In this document: positions 21,943 to 34,800 of the stretch, one piece after another
How the letters are laid out: each line of letters opens with the position of its first letter
How positions within the stretch are numbered: position 1 is the stretch's first letter
Assembly: GCA_017979445.1 (NCBI GenBank)
Contig: CM030714.1
Coordinates: forward strand, 47,693,220-47,757,219
DNA length: 64,000 nucleotides
Direction: 5' to 3'
DNA from: Akebia trifoliata
Taxonomy: Eukaryota; Streptophyta; Magnoliopsida; Ranunculales; Lardizabalaceae
Position numbers and translations under genes: made by a program
Notes under the pieces: generated by a model
Told to the model about the DNA's origin: nothing
The model's database searches: none
The model's input: the letters and a program-made list of their open reading frames with translations, nothing else

Positions 21943-22486
21943 ACAACAAAATATGATGATTAAATATGTAGAATGGGATTGTTGAATCTGATGTGAGGTT
22001 GAGAGGGATACAGCTAAACACTCTTGAGGTGAGCAAACCAAGGGTCAAGTCAATGTTGTTAATAGATTAACCACAAATAGATTAAGTTTTAAAGTGAAGA
22101 GGGTGCCATCCAACTCAGCTGCCAACCTCTCCTCTCTTATCCTTTCATGTACTTATAATATGCTATTAATTTATATATTCTTCTTAGCTAAAGGTATATT
22201 TCTCTTATTAAATAATGGATGATCCGTCAATCTTTTTAATGAGATTGGGTTGCATCGACCACTCATCCATATGGACTTGTCCATTGTGGTACCCAATGGT
22301 ACCCAAAAATATAATTTAGAGTCTTGTAGATATTTTCAAGAGCTCTTAAAAGATATATATATATATATATATTACCATTTAAGTTATTCTTAAATCTAAT
22401 TTAAAACAAGACTCATGGACTTGAGGGAGAGAGGCTTGACGTGCCATTTGAGCTAATGCAAAGCTCTCTAGGTTAAAAAAAAAAAA

Positions 22487-22853
22487 AGTCATGCTGGAAT
22501 GACCTCAATATTGTACCTCGTATTGCACATCCTGTCGAGTAAAAAAAAATATATATATATATGCTTTCTACAAACTTTCATGTCGAGATGTGCAATCTGA
22601 GATACAATCTTGAGATCACTTCATATTATTTATAAAAAAAAATATTGAATGATAGAAAAAATATAATCATCTTGAAGTGACCTCAACCTTGTACTTGATA
22701 TCGCACTTTGTTGATGTGGAAGTGTGTAGAAACTATGAATACTTTCACACGAATCTCGATGAAATACATCTATGATTCCTATACACTTTCATATCTGAAA
22801 AATTTGATATGAGGTACAATGTTGAGGTCACTTCAACATTATTCAGAAGAATA
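22487..22853. mobile_element. Two neighbouring family C MITEs
   Basis: One copy spans about 22487-22628 ('tggaatgacctcaata...' to '...cttgagatcacttcat') and another about 22667-22853 ('ttgaagtgacctcaacctt' to 'aatgttgaggtcacttcaa'). The terminal inverted repeats are about 25-40 bases with 'tcgcac' words just inside. There is no ORF. Confidence 0.7.
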
Positions 22854-23062
22854 TTGAACGACGTAAAATGATATATTCTTATTTTATTTTACCCCGTTGG
22901 TTTAAATGATTCATCAACCCTTTAGGTTTATGATTTAATTTGAATTAAAATTATTTATATTTTTGCTTCATCAAAAACTTTGAAAATAGGTGGTTGTTGA
23001 ATTAATAAATAAAAAATGAGTCAATCAACCATGAAAATATCTTTTTTATATTTCAAGTAGCC

Positions 23063-23107
<45 letters not shown>

Positions 23108-24047
23108 TAAATATGTCTCAAACACACATTAAATATCAAAACTCTTATTTTATCTTATGTCCTTTTGGCCCATACATAAATGAATTTGCCGCCATCCTTT
23201 AACCTACCTACTCGTAAAGAGATAAACCTCATTTAATTTTAATTATTGGACTCAAGCATTCACGCTATATATTTTTATAAATGCACCCATTTGTTGATTT
23301 TAGTGGAATTTATATTTTCATTAATATTTTCTTTTTCAAAGTAAAAATAAATAATGTTTCGTACAATATTTCTAGAAAAATACTTTATAAAGAATAGAAG
23401 ATTTGTTTGGTTGGATTCAATTTATTTGAGATGGGAAGATGTTATCGGATAGCCTAGGAAAAATGACTAATCCATAAGAATTATATTTTTCAACCATTTT
23501 AATGGTATGTTTGACGTCATAATTTCTTTTAGTAAATATTTAAAAATTAATTTATAATATATGAAGTGATCCCCTCTTTCAAAAGTAAAATTGACTTTCA
23601 TTACATGTGATTGGTTGGTGCTACATATATTTATACAAATTATAATAACTATTATTTATATCACATTAAGATTATTTTTATAAATAAATTATGAGATATT
23701 CTTTAAAATTTTAAATACATAATCTATCTTTTTAAACTGTTGTATTATTTAATATAATATAAGGATAGCTAATGAGCGTTGGATGTAGTGGCCAGTGCAT
23801 CCCTCCAAAAAACGAGAGGTCTTGAATTCAAACCCCCCTAACTAAGCCACTCATAAGATCTGCTCATAAAAAAATATATAATATATAATAATAATATAAG
23901 AATAAATTTAAAATAATAATAATATTTAGGTTTCTATGAACAATAACAACAATAGAATAAATCTTATCTCAAAGATTTGATGTTAACTAAACTCTCACCA
24001 AAGATAATTTGACAATAATACTTGCCAATTTTTTATCTTATTATTAT

Positions 24048-24282
24048 GAGTAGTGATTTTCTGACTTCTCCACAAGACATATTCAAAATACTCTCCTGAT
24101 GTGGCATGTGCTAAACCCATTGAAATTTTTTCCTTGGAATACACAACTGCACATATTTATGGGGATGTGTACATGTGAATCTCGAGGCATAAATCTATGG
24201 TTTTGGCATGTGGCATGTCAGGAGAGTATTTTGAGTATGACATGTGGGGGAGTCATCAGATTATTCCGACTCGATTATAGTA
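24048..24282. mobile_element. Family A MITE
   Basis: The left end 'gagtagtgattttctgac' and the inner arm 'aaaatactctcctgatgtgg' are mirrored by 'catgtcaggagagtatttt' and the terminal 'gattattccgactc'. It is about 235 bases long. The short plus-strand ORF inside it is a repeat translation. Confidence 0.7.
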
Positions 24283-24342
24283 GTAAAGATTTACATCAAC
24301 AATAATCATTTTTCTCCCATCACAATTTTTAAAGAAATAGTA

Positions 24343-24510
24343 AAAGAATAATGTTGAAGTAACTTGAGCCAGTACTTTACATCACACTTCTTGACATGAA
24401 AGTGTATAAGAATCACATACGTTTCATCAAGATATGAGTGAAAAAGCATCCATGGTTCTGATACACTTTCACATTGGGATGTGCGATATGAGGTGCATGG
24501 GTACCCATCA
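24343..24510. mobile_element. Family C MITE
   Basis: Contains 'atgttgaagtaacttgagcc', 'cacacttcttgacatgaaag' and the inverse 'atacactttcacattggga'. The right terminus is eroded. Confidence 0.6.
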
Positions 24511-25107
24511 GATAGAACTTAATGGTTTCGATTCCTATCTAATAATAATTGAGATGAAGTGATTACCCGATTAATTGATTTCTAGTCAGAATTCTAGTAA
24601 ATGGACATTGGTAGATTACATATATTTGGTAAACATAACCACATAACTACTATAACTACAAAAACAAATATGATTTTAGTGGATCTTGACACATCTTAAT
24701 AAACTACTATTCACTAAATCATATTTGCTTTGTAGCATAGTTTCACAACTCATTTGAGATTGAGATGTATCGTCCAAGTCGTCTCGATTTAGGCATGGAC
24801 AAGAAGGATAAGTCAAATTTTCAAACGAGATATTATACCTCACATTCATTTTTCATTTTTTTTTAAATGAGACGTCTCAAATGTATCGAAAAACTTATCT
24901 GAGACGACTCAATATCTGACATGGACGAGACTCAAAACTGAATTTTAAAACCATGTTTTATAGTTATAGTAGTTATGTTAACCAAATGTATATAACCAAC
25001 CAGTAACTATTTAATAGAATGCTCACCGGAGATCGATTAATCTGGGAATCACTTCATCTTAATTGTTATCTCTGTCAGTTTAGTTTCATATTAGACCTAG
25101 TTCTAAT

Positions 25108-25624
25108 TAGGGGTGCAATTTGGTTCGGTTTGATGTCAAATTGGAATCGAACCAACATAGGTTGGTTCCACTAAATAAGAACTAGAACCAAACCAAATTC
25201 CATTTGAATCAAACCAACTCAAACCGAACTAAAGTCGATTTGATTCGATTTGGTTCTATGGATTGTCAATATTCTATAAATTGTAAGTAATATTTTTTAA
25301 TGAAAAAATAAATATATAATAAACATAAAATTTTATACAATAATCACTAATCTTTCCACAAAAAGTCATTAATTTATTCATAAAAATCACTAATATATGT
25401 CCTTAATTCTTAAAATAATTCATAATAATTATTATATACATATATATTTATTTTTTGCGTAGGTATTCGATTCTCAGTGTAGTTCGATTGTATACAAGCT
25501 TAATCCAATAATCGAATCAAATTGATCGATTTTCTATTTTCATAACTTGGAATCAAACTGCAATTTATTCCAAACTGAACCAAATCACCCCAAAGCTATC
25601 GATTTAGCTTGGTTTGCACCCCTA
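25108..25624. mobile_element. hAT-like MITE
   Basis: The 517-base element starts TAGGGGTGCAA and ends TTGCACCCCTA, an 11-base perfect inverted repeat. Subterminal words 'tttggttcggtttg' and 'aaactgaaccaaatcacc' also mirror each other. The flanking eight bases are gttctaat on the left and gtcccaat on the right, a diverged 8-bp target-site duplication as expected for hAT elements. There is no transposase. Confidence 0.8.
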
Positions 25625-25834
25625 GTCCCAATAGGTTCGAATAAAAAGGAAGGGAGACCATACTTAAGGTCTATAAGAGCTCAGACAAAGACATGTTACT
25701 TTTTCTCCTCTCCATTTTAAGCGGGAAGAGACCTTATATTGCCTGAAAGCTAACGTGCGCCGATATTAGCAGCAGTTCATCTCATCTCGTCATGGATCTC
25801 TGAAACAAGCAAAATAGCCAAAATTCAGGAAACT

Positions 25835-28800
25835 ATGGATCGAATCCTGAAAGCTGCAAGAACTTCAGGTTCTCTTAACCTCTCGAATCGGTCACTCAGG
25901 TGAGAGTCCGTTTGGTCCAAATTCTCCTAAAAAACTATCCATCTATCGTTATTGTAGTTTATCGTATTTATTCCAGAGATCTATGAATTTGGAATTCTGT
26001 TAAGAAGATTTTTCTGCTCAGATCGCCATTTTTGCTTTAAACATTTCTTTATTCTAAATGGCGATCCAAAGAAGTTTTAAATCTAGGATCCATCTGAAAA
26101 TGAACAGATCAATGGTTTCACTCATTAAGTTTCTTTAATGGAATTCCAATTTATGAGAAGTTTGATTTGGATTTATGGCTCAGATCTGTTGACTTGCATC
26201 TACTGTTTCCTTGCTTTGTGAATAAAGTTTTTTTATTTATTTAAATTTTCTCTATGTGCAAGTCAAGAAAAAAAAAACGATTTTTTTTTATGATTTGATT
26301 TAGCTATTTCAGTTGAAGTAGTTAGGACTGTTTTAATTCACAATTAGTGTCATGGGAAGGATCGCTTGCAGGTAGCCGAGGTCAATCATGGAAATTTCCA
26401 ATGCAAGAGATAACGCAAAATTTTACAGAAATCAATTAAGTTGATTTTTCAAATTGAGAGTGAATGTTAGTTGCTTACAAAGTGGTGATTTTATACATGG
26501 AAAACAGTTTTGTGAAGCTAAATGCCTGAACCGCCACTGTTTTATGCAAGAAATAATGCTGTCGGGTTGAAACTTGCTAATTTCCATTATGGGGAGATTT
26601 TAAGGAAGCGAAACGTGTGGTCCCATTGAGTTCTCCTGTGAATTTTATATGTTCATGGCGCAATTAATCAAGATGCATAATCATTACAATATACGGATCT
26701 TGGGATCACGCCATAATTGAATCTCACCAAAATATAACTTTGTGTTACCTTACATCGATGTTGCAATAATGATTAACCTACTTTTCTAATCATTGACAAA
26801 CACAATCCATAACGATCCATGAAGAATACTAAAGTGATGGAGATATATTTATAGATGGAGGGAGAAGGCCAAGAGTTACAAGGCTATTATACTGCTTGAC
26901 CCATGAAGGAAGTTAATAAAAATTAAACTTTTACATTTCCCTAATTTTATTTGAGCTAGGATTCTTTTTTTTTTTTCTTCTTTTTCTTTGATAGGTAAAG
27001 GGTTAGTAGTTGGCAATGTGAGTTAGGATTCTTTATTAAATAATAGAAGAAGTAAATAAATCAAAATAGGAAACATGTGGGTCACACTTAAGAGTGGAAT
27101 ATTCTAACATATCCACCTCAGTGACCATGCTCTCATAAAACTCTGTTGCTTCCGAGATGAGTTATGGAGTGCCCCTTTTATACATTGCAATATATCAGAT
27201 GGAAGCATGATACGACATTTTTGGATTTTTTTCTTATTGCCATTTCTTATTTTGTTTCAGGGAAGTGCCCAAGGAAGTTTATGGAAATTCGGATACACTT
27301 GGGGATGGTGAAAAATGGTGGGAGGTACTCTTCTTACTTTGTCACTTCGTTTCATCTATGACAAGCTTCATTAAAGTAAGCATATATCTCATCCTATAAG
27401 TTGAATATGATGAAAAGGGTTTCTCATATTTGCAGACTGTGGAGCTACAAAAGCTGATTTTAGCTCATAATAACATTGAAGTATTGAAAGAAGATTTAAA
27501 AAATTTATCTTTGTTATCTGTCTTGAATATCAGTCACAACAAGCTTTCTCACCTTCCAGCCGCTATAGGAGAGTAAGTGATCCGAGTCCCCTTGGCCACG
27601 GTTTTGCATGTAACTACCTTTCGTTCCTTTGGTGTCTTTTGTTGATATCTGACAATTTTTTACCAATTTGGCAGGCTTCACATGTTGAAAGCGCTAGATG
27701 TGTCATTTAACTCAATTGTCAGTATTCCCGAAGAGATTGGATCTGCATCTTCTCTTGTCAAGTAGGTTATTCTTTTCTTCACCCCCCACCCACCTCATGT
27801 TTGTGGCTTTGGAAGTGTTTGAAAGCTGCCAATTCATTAACCATCTTAAATGTATTTAGTCATCTAACATATAAGAATTGCCAACAACTTCAGTGTGCTA
27901 AAATATCTCCTAGTTGTTTCCTTCTTGTTACGCACACTCGATCACTAATGTTATGCATCAATCTCAAACAAATTCAAGGGACTTGAGATACGATAACAAA
28001 GAATAGAATCAAATTTAGGTTACACTGACATCTAACTAGTCCAAAATACATTGTAGAGATGGTCAAATATTATGAAATTAATGGTTACCCCACATAATAT
28101 ATGGTTATCACTGAGTAGCGATTCTTGATTCTACATACTAAAGAAAAAAAAAAGATGTTTTTCTGGTGCACTGTCACATACCTTTGATTTTTCTCTATCA
28201 CAAGGTATGGTATCTGCGTAGGAATAAATGCCTGATAAAGAGTTGGTTAGGGTGATGTCCTGTGCTTCCATACAATATGCATATTGCAAATATCTGTTTG
28301 TAGTGTATAGAAGCCAACTGCTTGAGAAAAAATTGTATCCCTTAGTAGCTGTACAGCCTGTACTATCTGAAGCACACCTTGCAGAAGAAATAAGAACCTT
28401 TATGCATGGACATGTTTATACTTGTGTGTAAGCATGCGTAGTTCTGTACTTTTGCAAGGGTGAACTTAATAGTATGGTGACCGTAATTCTTTAGGTTTAG
28501 GAGACTTTAACATGCATGTAAGAACTTATAAAAAAAATGTGTATTAATAGTAATATGAATAATATTTTTCTTTATTATTTCCATGCTGGGTGCCTGGGTT
28601 TACCGCTGAATGTCCGTGTAACAACATCAGAGTTGGATTTGCTTGCCCTTGTGTTTGACATTGTTCAATTTTTTATCGAGATGGTTCCAGGTTCGACTGC
28701 TCAAACAACCTACTTAAAGAACTTCCAGACTCTCTTGGAAGATGCTTAGATTTGTCAGAACTTAAGGTGATGCTGTACTTTGAATCATTATCATATTTAC

Positions 28801-31800
28801 TAGCTCAGAAGTGGGTCTTACTCTTACCAACCTGAATCCATCTACACTTGGTATACATACATATGCATAGTATGGATATTGAATTTTTGAAGGCTGTTTT
28901 CAAAGGCTTGAATCTGATCTAGGCATATAGTAATAATAAAAAGAAATCTGACTTCTGCTGGTATGTGTTTTAATATGAACGTACTACAAATTTACATGAA
29001 TGAATTTTTAAAAACTTGCTTTTGAAGAAAATCTTTGCTAGATATACATCCAAAAGAAAATATTGGTTCACTAGGCACATATATGGAGGATGGTGATCCA
29101 CCATTCAACAAGTTAACCCTACGAGATTTCCAGTTCAAGCAGTGATTTGATTGGATGATTGTCATCACCTGACTGTGGACTATTTTTCTGGACCATTTCT
29201 GGCTGTATGGCAGAAAATTGGACTCTTGTAATTATTCAATTGGGTGTCTTTGGTCTAAATCTCCAAGGTGAAACCCATTGAATGGTTGGTCCTACACTAA
29301 CCCCTTGCATGTGTGTTGAAGCCTACAGTGGTTAGTACATCATCTTCATGACTTTCCACTTAATGTAAACATCCATTTAAAAGTTTTGAAATGTCAAAAA
29401 ATTATCATAGCTCCTCCCCTCCTCTCAATTCTCCACTCAGCACTCAGAAGGAAACTATTGATTATGCATCATTTTAGCATATCACATGGTCTGAGATGTT
29501 TTTATACTTGCTCTTCAGGCATCCAACAATTACATAACCAGATTGCCAGAAGATATGGTGAACTGTGCAAAATTGATGAAACTGGATGTGGAGGTGGTTA
29601 CCAACTTTCAAAAATTCTAAGTCTTGGTGGAGTGGTTTTTTATTCTGCTTTCCCCTTTCAAATAATAACTGTTTTTTCTGTGTGTTAAATTGTTTAACAT
29701 GTCTTCAGCTTATGTCAGGGAAACAAGTTAACTATGTTATGCACGAATAATCTTGTGTCATGGACCATGCTTACAGAACTCAATGCTTGTGAGTATGCTT
29801 AAGGATGCTATTAATCTGTTAATCTTTTTTTTAGAGATCATGAAATTATTTTTTGTTCTCTTTACAGCAAAAAACTTGCTTGACAGTATCCCAGAGAATA
29901 TTGGAATCCTTTCACGACTTATTCGGCTTGATTTCCATCAGAACAGTGAGTGACTCTTCCCACTCTCTAGTGACTTAATACATATCCCTTTGAATGTCCT
30001 TTGAGTTCCTTGTTTTGTTACCTCTGCATCTTCTACCGATGTGACATGTGTGCATCTTGAATTGTGCAGAAATTTCCTCCATCCCATCATCAATCATGGG
30101 CTGCTGTTCTCTCAAGGAGTTCTATATGGGGTCATTTTTCATCCTTTCTTGCTTGCCATATCTGTAGACTAGTGCATTTTGGCACCATACAGTTTTTCTA
30201 TTGTGGTTTTGCTAACTATATTTCATTTTTGACTTCCAATTTCAGAAACAATATGCTGTCTTCATTACCTTCAGAGATGGGGGCACTTTTGAACTTAGGA
30301 ACATTGGATCTTCACTCGAATCAGGTGGTTACAAGTTTTCTTTGTTCTTATTTACTTAACGATTCACAACTTGATTTAATTCAAATATCTTACTATATTC
30401 ATCGCATTTGTTCCCTTTGATGAATGTCCAAAATAACCACTCTATCTCATTGAGTTCCTATGAGGTATTGTAAGGGAGATGCTAACTTGGCATTTTACAA
30501 CCTTTGTACTGTTCCACTTAGTATGGTGGTAAGTGATGTTTTCTAAGGCATGGGAGGCTTGCCCCAAGACGAGGTTCTCAAGAAAGGGCCTTGAGATTTT
30601 AAGGAAACTCTTTTTCCTTCAATGGCTTATGCTTTATTCACAGTGGCATTGAAAAAAGCTTATGCGTTACGGGAAATGTACGCCTTTTGTTGCTTTTGAT
30701 GTAGGTGTACACCTTATGGGGATGTATTGTTTGCCTTTAATCCTTTTTCTCTGTTTTTGTATTGCCATTAGATAACAATCCTTGCAATTTATAAACTTAT
30801 ACTTCTTATAACATTTAATTTACATAAAGGTCCTCTATTATATGTATTGCTTTTTTTTTTCTTTTGTCTATAATATCTCCATTTGCAACTCCAACAATCT
30901 GTGGCTCTTTTTCTTCTACTATTTTGTTTGTTGCACTCTAAGTGTTACTTTTTAGTTTGAGCAATTGACTTAGAAAGATAGTAGTATGAAATTATGGATG
31001 CGGTTTACTTTTAATTTGATTTTAATGACTTTGAAATTTAGATGTGGAATTTTGAATATTAAACTTTGCAATGTGATAATTGCGCATTATCATAGTATAT
31101 TCTTCCACTTATTTTTTAGCTAGTCCAGGCTCTCTCTTTTTTAATTTTTTGGTGTTCTATTTGTCCGTGTAAAAATGCTTGCTTGTGAAGCTTATGCTTC
31201 AAGGCTTTGGCTTGTGAAATATCCCTCCTGATTCCTAAGCGCCACAAAATCTGGTAGCAACATGTTCATGGGGGACATGAATAAAGAGTCAAGGTCTGTG
31301 GAGATAAGCCTGCGTTAATTTGAGAGTTGAGTTCGTTTCTTTCATATCTTTGGCTTGGAGAGGGTGCATTTAGTAGGTCTTCTTTAGTCTTTGGAATTTG
31401 TCACCTCTTTGATTTTCCCCTCTTCCCTTTCATTTCCAATAAATTTTAATCAGCGGTAAATTAACAAGAGGCACCCTACTGTCAAACATCACAAAATCAA
31501 CACTACTGATTAGGCGCATATGATGGAAAGTTCAGAAAAGCAATAACTCTGTCCATAATCTATTTTAGGTGCACACCGCTTCTCATGTGTCACTTGTACT
31601 TTCCAACATATAAATCTCATTTTTTCCTAAAAAAAGTAAAATGTTGGAACTCTTGTTGTGTTTTATCTTTCATCTCTTTTAAGTCTTTTGATTTTTTAAC
31701 TTACTGGAGGCCATGATCTGGCAAAGGAACCTCTAAATTTTAGTGTAGCTGCTGATGGTTTAAAATACATGCAGTTGAAGGAATATCCTGCCGAGGCATG

Positions 31801-34800
31801 CAAATTGCGTCTCTCAGTCCTAGATTTGTCGAATAACTCATTGTCTGGTCTTCCTCCAGAGATCGGTAAGTTTGGCTGATGTTGGCTGGAAATAGGGTTA
31901 CTGTTTTGTTGTAATTGAGTTTATTTATTTTTTATTTTTTAACTTCATGAGAAATACATAAATGGAGTGGGAGCATGGGAGAAGCCCTCTTCCTTGAATG
32001 CCACACCATCCAAAGGGTACCCACCTAGGTTATCATCTAGGTGAATTATGTATCCTATTGTTTGACCCTAACATCCATTTTTTTAAAATTCTATTGGACA
32101 GTTTAAAAAAAATATTGCTAGTATTCCTGGAAAAGAAAAGAACATAAGGATATTACAGTTGCTATCATCTGATTGGGTTGATGACCCATATCTCCTTGGG
32201 TGGGACCCATTGAGTGGATGGTCCGAACTTATGCACCTCTTCTGTGAGGGCTGCATAAATTGGGACCATTTTTTTGTTTTTGTTTCCCATCCTCCCATTC
32301 TTAGGCAATTGTAGCTCTTACTTTTTCCTAGTTGAGAATTGAACTAGAAGATCCTGAAAATCAATCTGGAAAGGGAAATGATCGATATTTGAGTGATAAG
32401 ATGAATGTAGCTAATTCTGATACTCAACCTTGTAGTAGTCCACTTCATATTGATCAAAGCACGGTGAATCAATACAAGCTTGGGTATCAGGCAAGTTAAT
32501 AGCTTCTATAGACAGGCTATTTTCCCTTTGATTACTTCATGCATTTATTTGGAGGAAAGCTTGTAGGTGTAATTGTTGCTTACTCATATAGAAGATTACC
32601 TTTCTCTGCAATACAACTTGGTGAATCTAGTCACAGTAATCATGTTCATCAGCTACATTTGATTCAGTTTGGTGAAATTTTAAATAATTGATTCTATACT
32701 ACATTAATCATGTTGTAGGCATGATGACGACTCTCAGAAAGCTATTGCTCAGTGGAAATCCTTTACGAACTCTTCGAAGGTTTGAAGTGATGCTTAGTCA
32801 TTTACTTGGTTCAATGATAGAACAGTGTACCTAACTGAAGTTTATTATCAGCTCATTGGTATCCGGACCTACACCAGCTTTAATGAAGTATCTAAGAAGT
32901 AGACTCTCTGCTGATGAAGGCAAAGACCTCTCACTTTTGACTTTGTGGAATTTATACGCTTTTAAGATATCAAGTATCTGAAGCTTCAGTTTTTTTCCAC
33001 TGTGCTTAGTTGTGATTATTGTGAATAGTGTTCCTTGCTTTCAATTGTGAATCACAATACTAGTTGTTCATGTTTATAAATATTATAATAGCAATTATTT
33101 AGTAATACAAGTAAAGTTTCTCTTGTAGAGTCTGGATCTGGTACTACTACCGTGAAAGAAGATCAAATTTCCATGGCAGCTCGATCATCTCTCCATTCCA
33201 AGGTCTATTTTTAACTTCATATTTCATGGCAACATTGTTTTGGGGAAATCTGAATTCTCCCTTGGGTAGACCATAAATACAGTCTACCACTAGCATGATA
33301 TTTACATTTAAGCGGTTGGAATCCCACCATTTGGCGAGTCTCATGTAAGAGTTCTATAAAGATCAGAAATTGAACTGTTGAGTATAGTGTATTCACCTTA
33401 TTTTTTCAAGAATTCTTCAAACATATTTCTTGATGGTCTAATAGAGTGCATTAGGTGGATGTTACAATTATTCAATCAGGTTGCTTGTCAGTGTTGGAGT
33501 TGGGGGTTTCCTAACTAGGGTTTGTGAAAGGTGGGTCCAATCCCCTTGCATGGGCTTCTGACATGCAATTATGCTGGTTATGGGCCCTTTGTATGGTCTA
33601 CCCTATTGGGAGCATTTTTCTTGGATTGCTTAGGTTTATATATATATATGAATTCTTTAACCTTCTGTATGTTCATCCTCTCAGGAAATTTCTTTAAGCG
33701 GGTTGGGTTTGAGCACTGTCCCACCTGCAGTATGGGAATCAGGTGAAATTGTGAAAGTTGATCTCTCTAGAAATTCAATTCAAGAGCTACCAAATGAGCT
33801 TTCATCGTGCGCTTCCCTCCAGGTATTATAGTTCTTGATTAACCAGACTAACAGGGAACTACCCATTATTTTAATGCATTGCACTTGGCAGGATTTACCA
33901 ACCTTGCTACTTGAAGTGTATCAAGTTGGGTTCACTTGGCTGAGCTCTAGATTAATCAAGGGCTTTTTGAAAGTTGATTAGTAAATTTATTTTTCAAGTT
34001 TGAGGATGATTTTTTATTTCATTCAATGTGTTGAAATATGCAGACTTTGATTTTGTCCGGGAACAAGATAAAAAATTGGCCCGGTTTGGTTTTGCGATCA
34101 CTTCCAAATCTTTTGTGTTTGAAGCTGGACAATAATCCCCTTACACAGGTAAATTGCATGTGATAGCATATTTTTTCTGCTGCTGTCTAAATTAAAATAT
34201 TCACTATTCATCGAGACAACTTAATAGAACTTGGAATCTAAAAACACTTGGAAAATTTTGCCATAAACTCTTTTAGAAAAGCCGGAAACTATTTGTAGAA
34301 AACAAGGCTGTCACATCAAGTCTATTTCTCATTGTTCAATTTTTAAATATGTTAATTTGTACCTTCATATTTGTGTCCTGTGTTTTTCCCTTAGAGTCTC
34401 TTTGCGTATTTGTATTCCCAGATTCCATCAGATGGCTTTGCAGCTCTGTCAAAACTCCAAATACTGGATTTGAGTGGTAACTTTTCTCCATTACCAGAAC
34501 CTCCTTCACTCTCTTCAATGCCGCAGTTGCAAGAGCTTTACTTGAGGTATGAGCCAATCTGGTATCATTATTTTCTGTTAAGTTACCCTATTTCTGTGTA
34601 CTTCATTTTAAATCTTTTTAACTCTTCAGACGAACGCAACTACGTGAATTTCCTTCAGAATTACTGAGCTTACAGCATCTGCGGATTCTCGATTTGAGCC
34701 AAAATTCCATTCTATCAATACCAGAGGTAACTGTATTCTTGATTGATAGACATGTTTTTGATGTTCAAAACGAGGTTAACCAAAAAAAAACTTGATCAAG

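Larger units (their letters stand above)
17158..25107. other. Gene-free region, 8 kb, dominated by small repeats
   Basis: I found no supportable protein-coding gene. The short open frames here are isolated, lack domains, and many fall inside hairpin repeats. Identified content is listed separately: family A and family C MITEs, one plastid rRNA fragment, a 53-base tandem duplication and microsatellites. A (CT)n(CA)n tract lies at about 23063-23106. The rest is AT-rich unique sequence. Confidence 0.5.
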
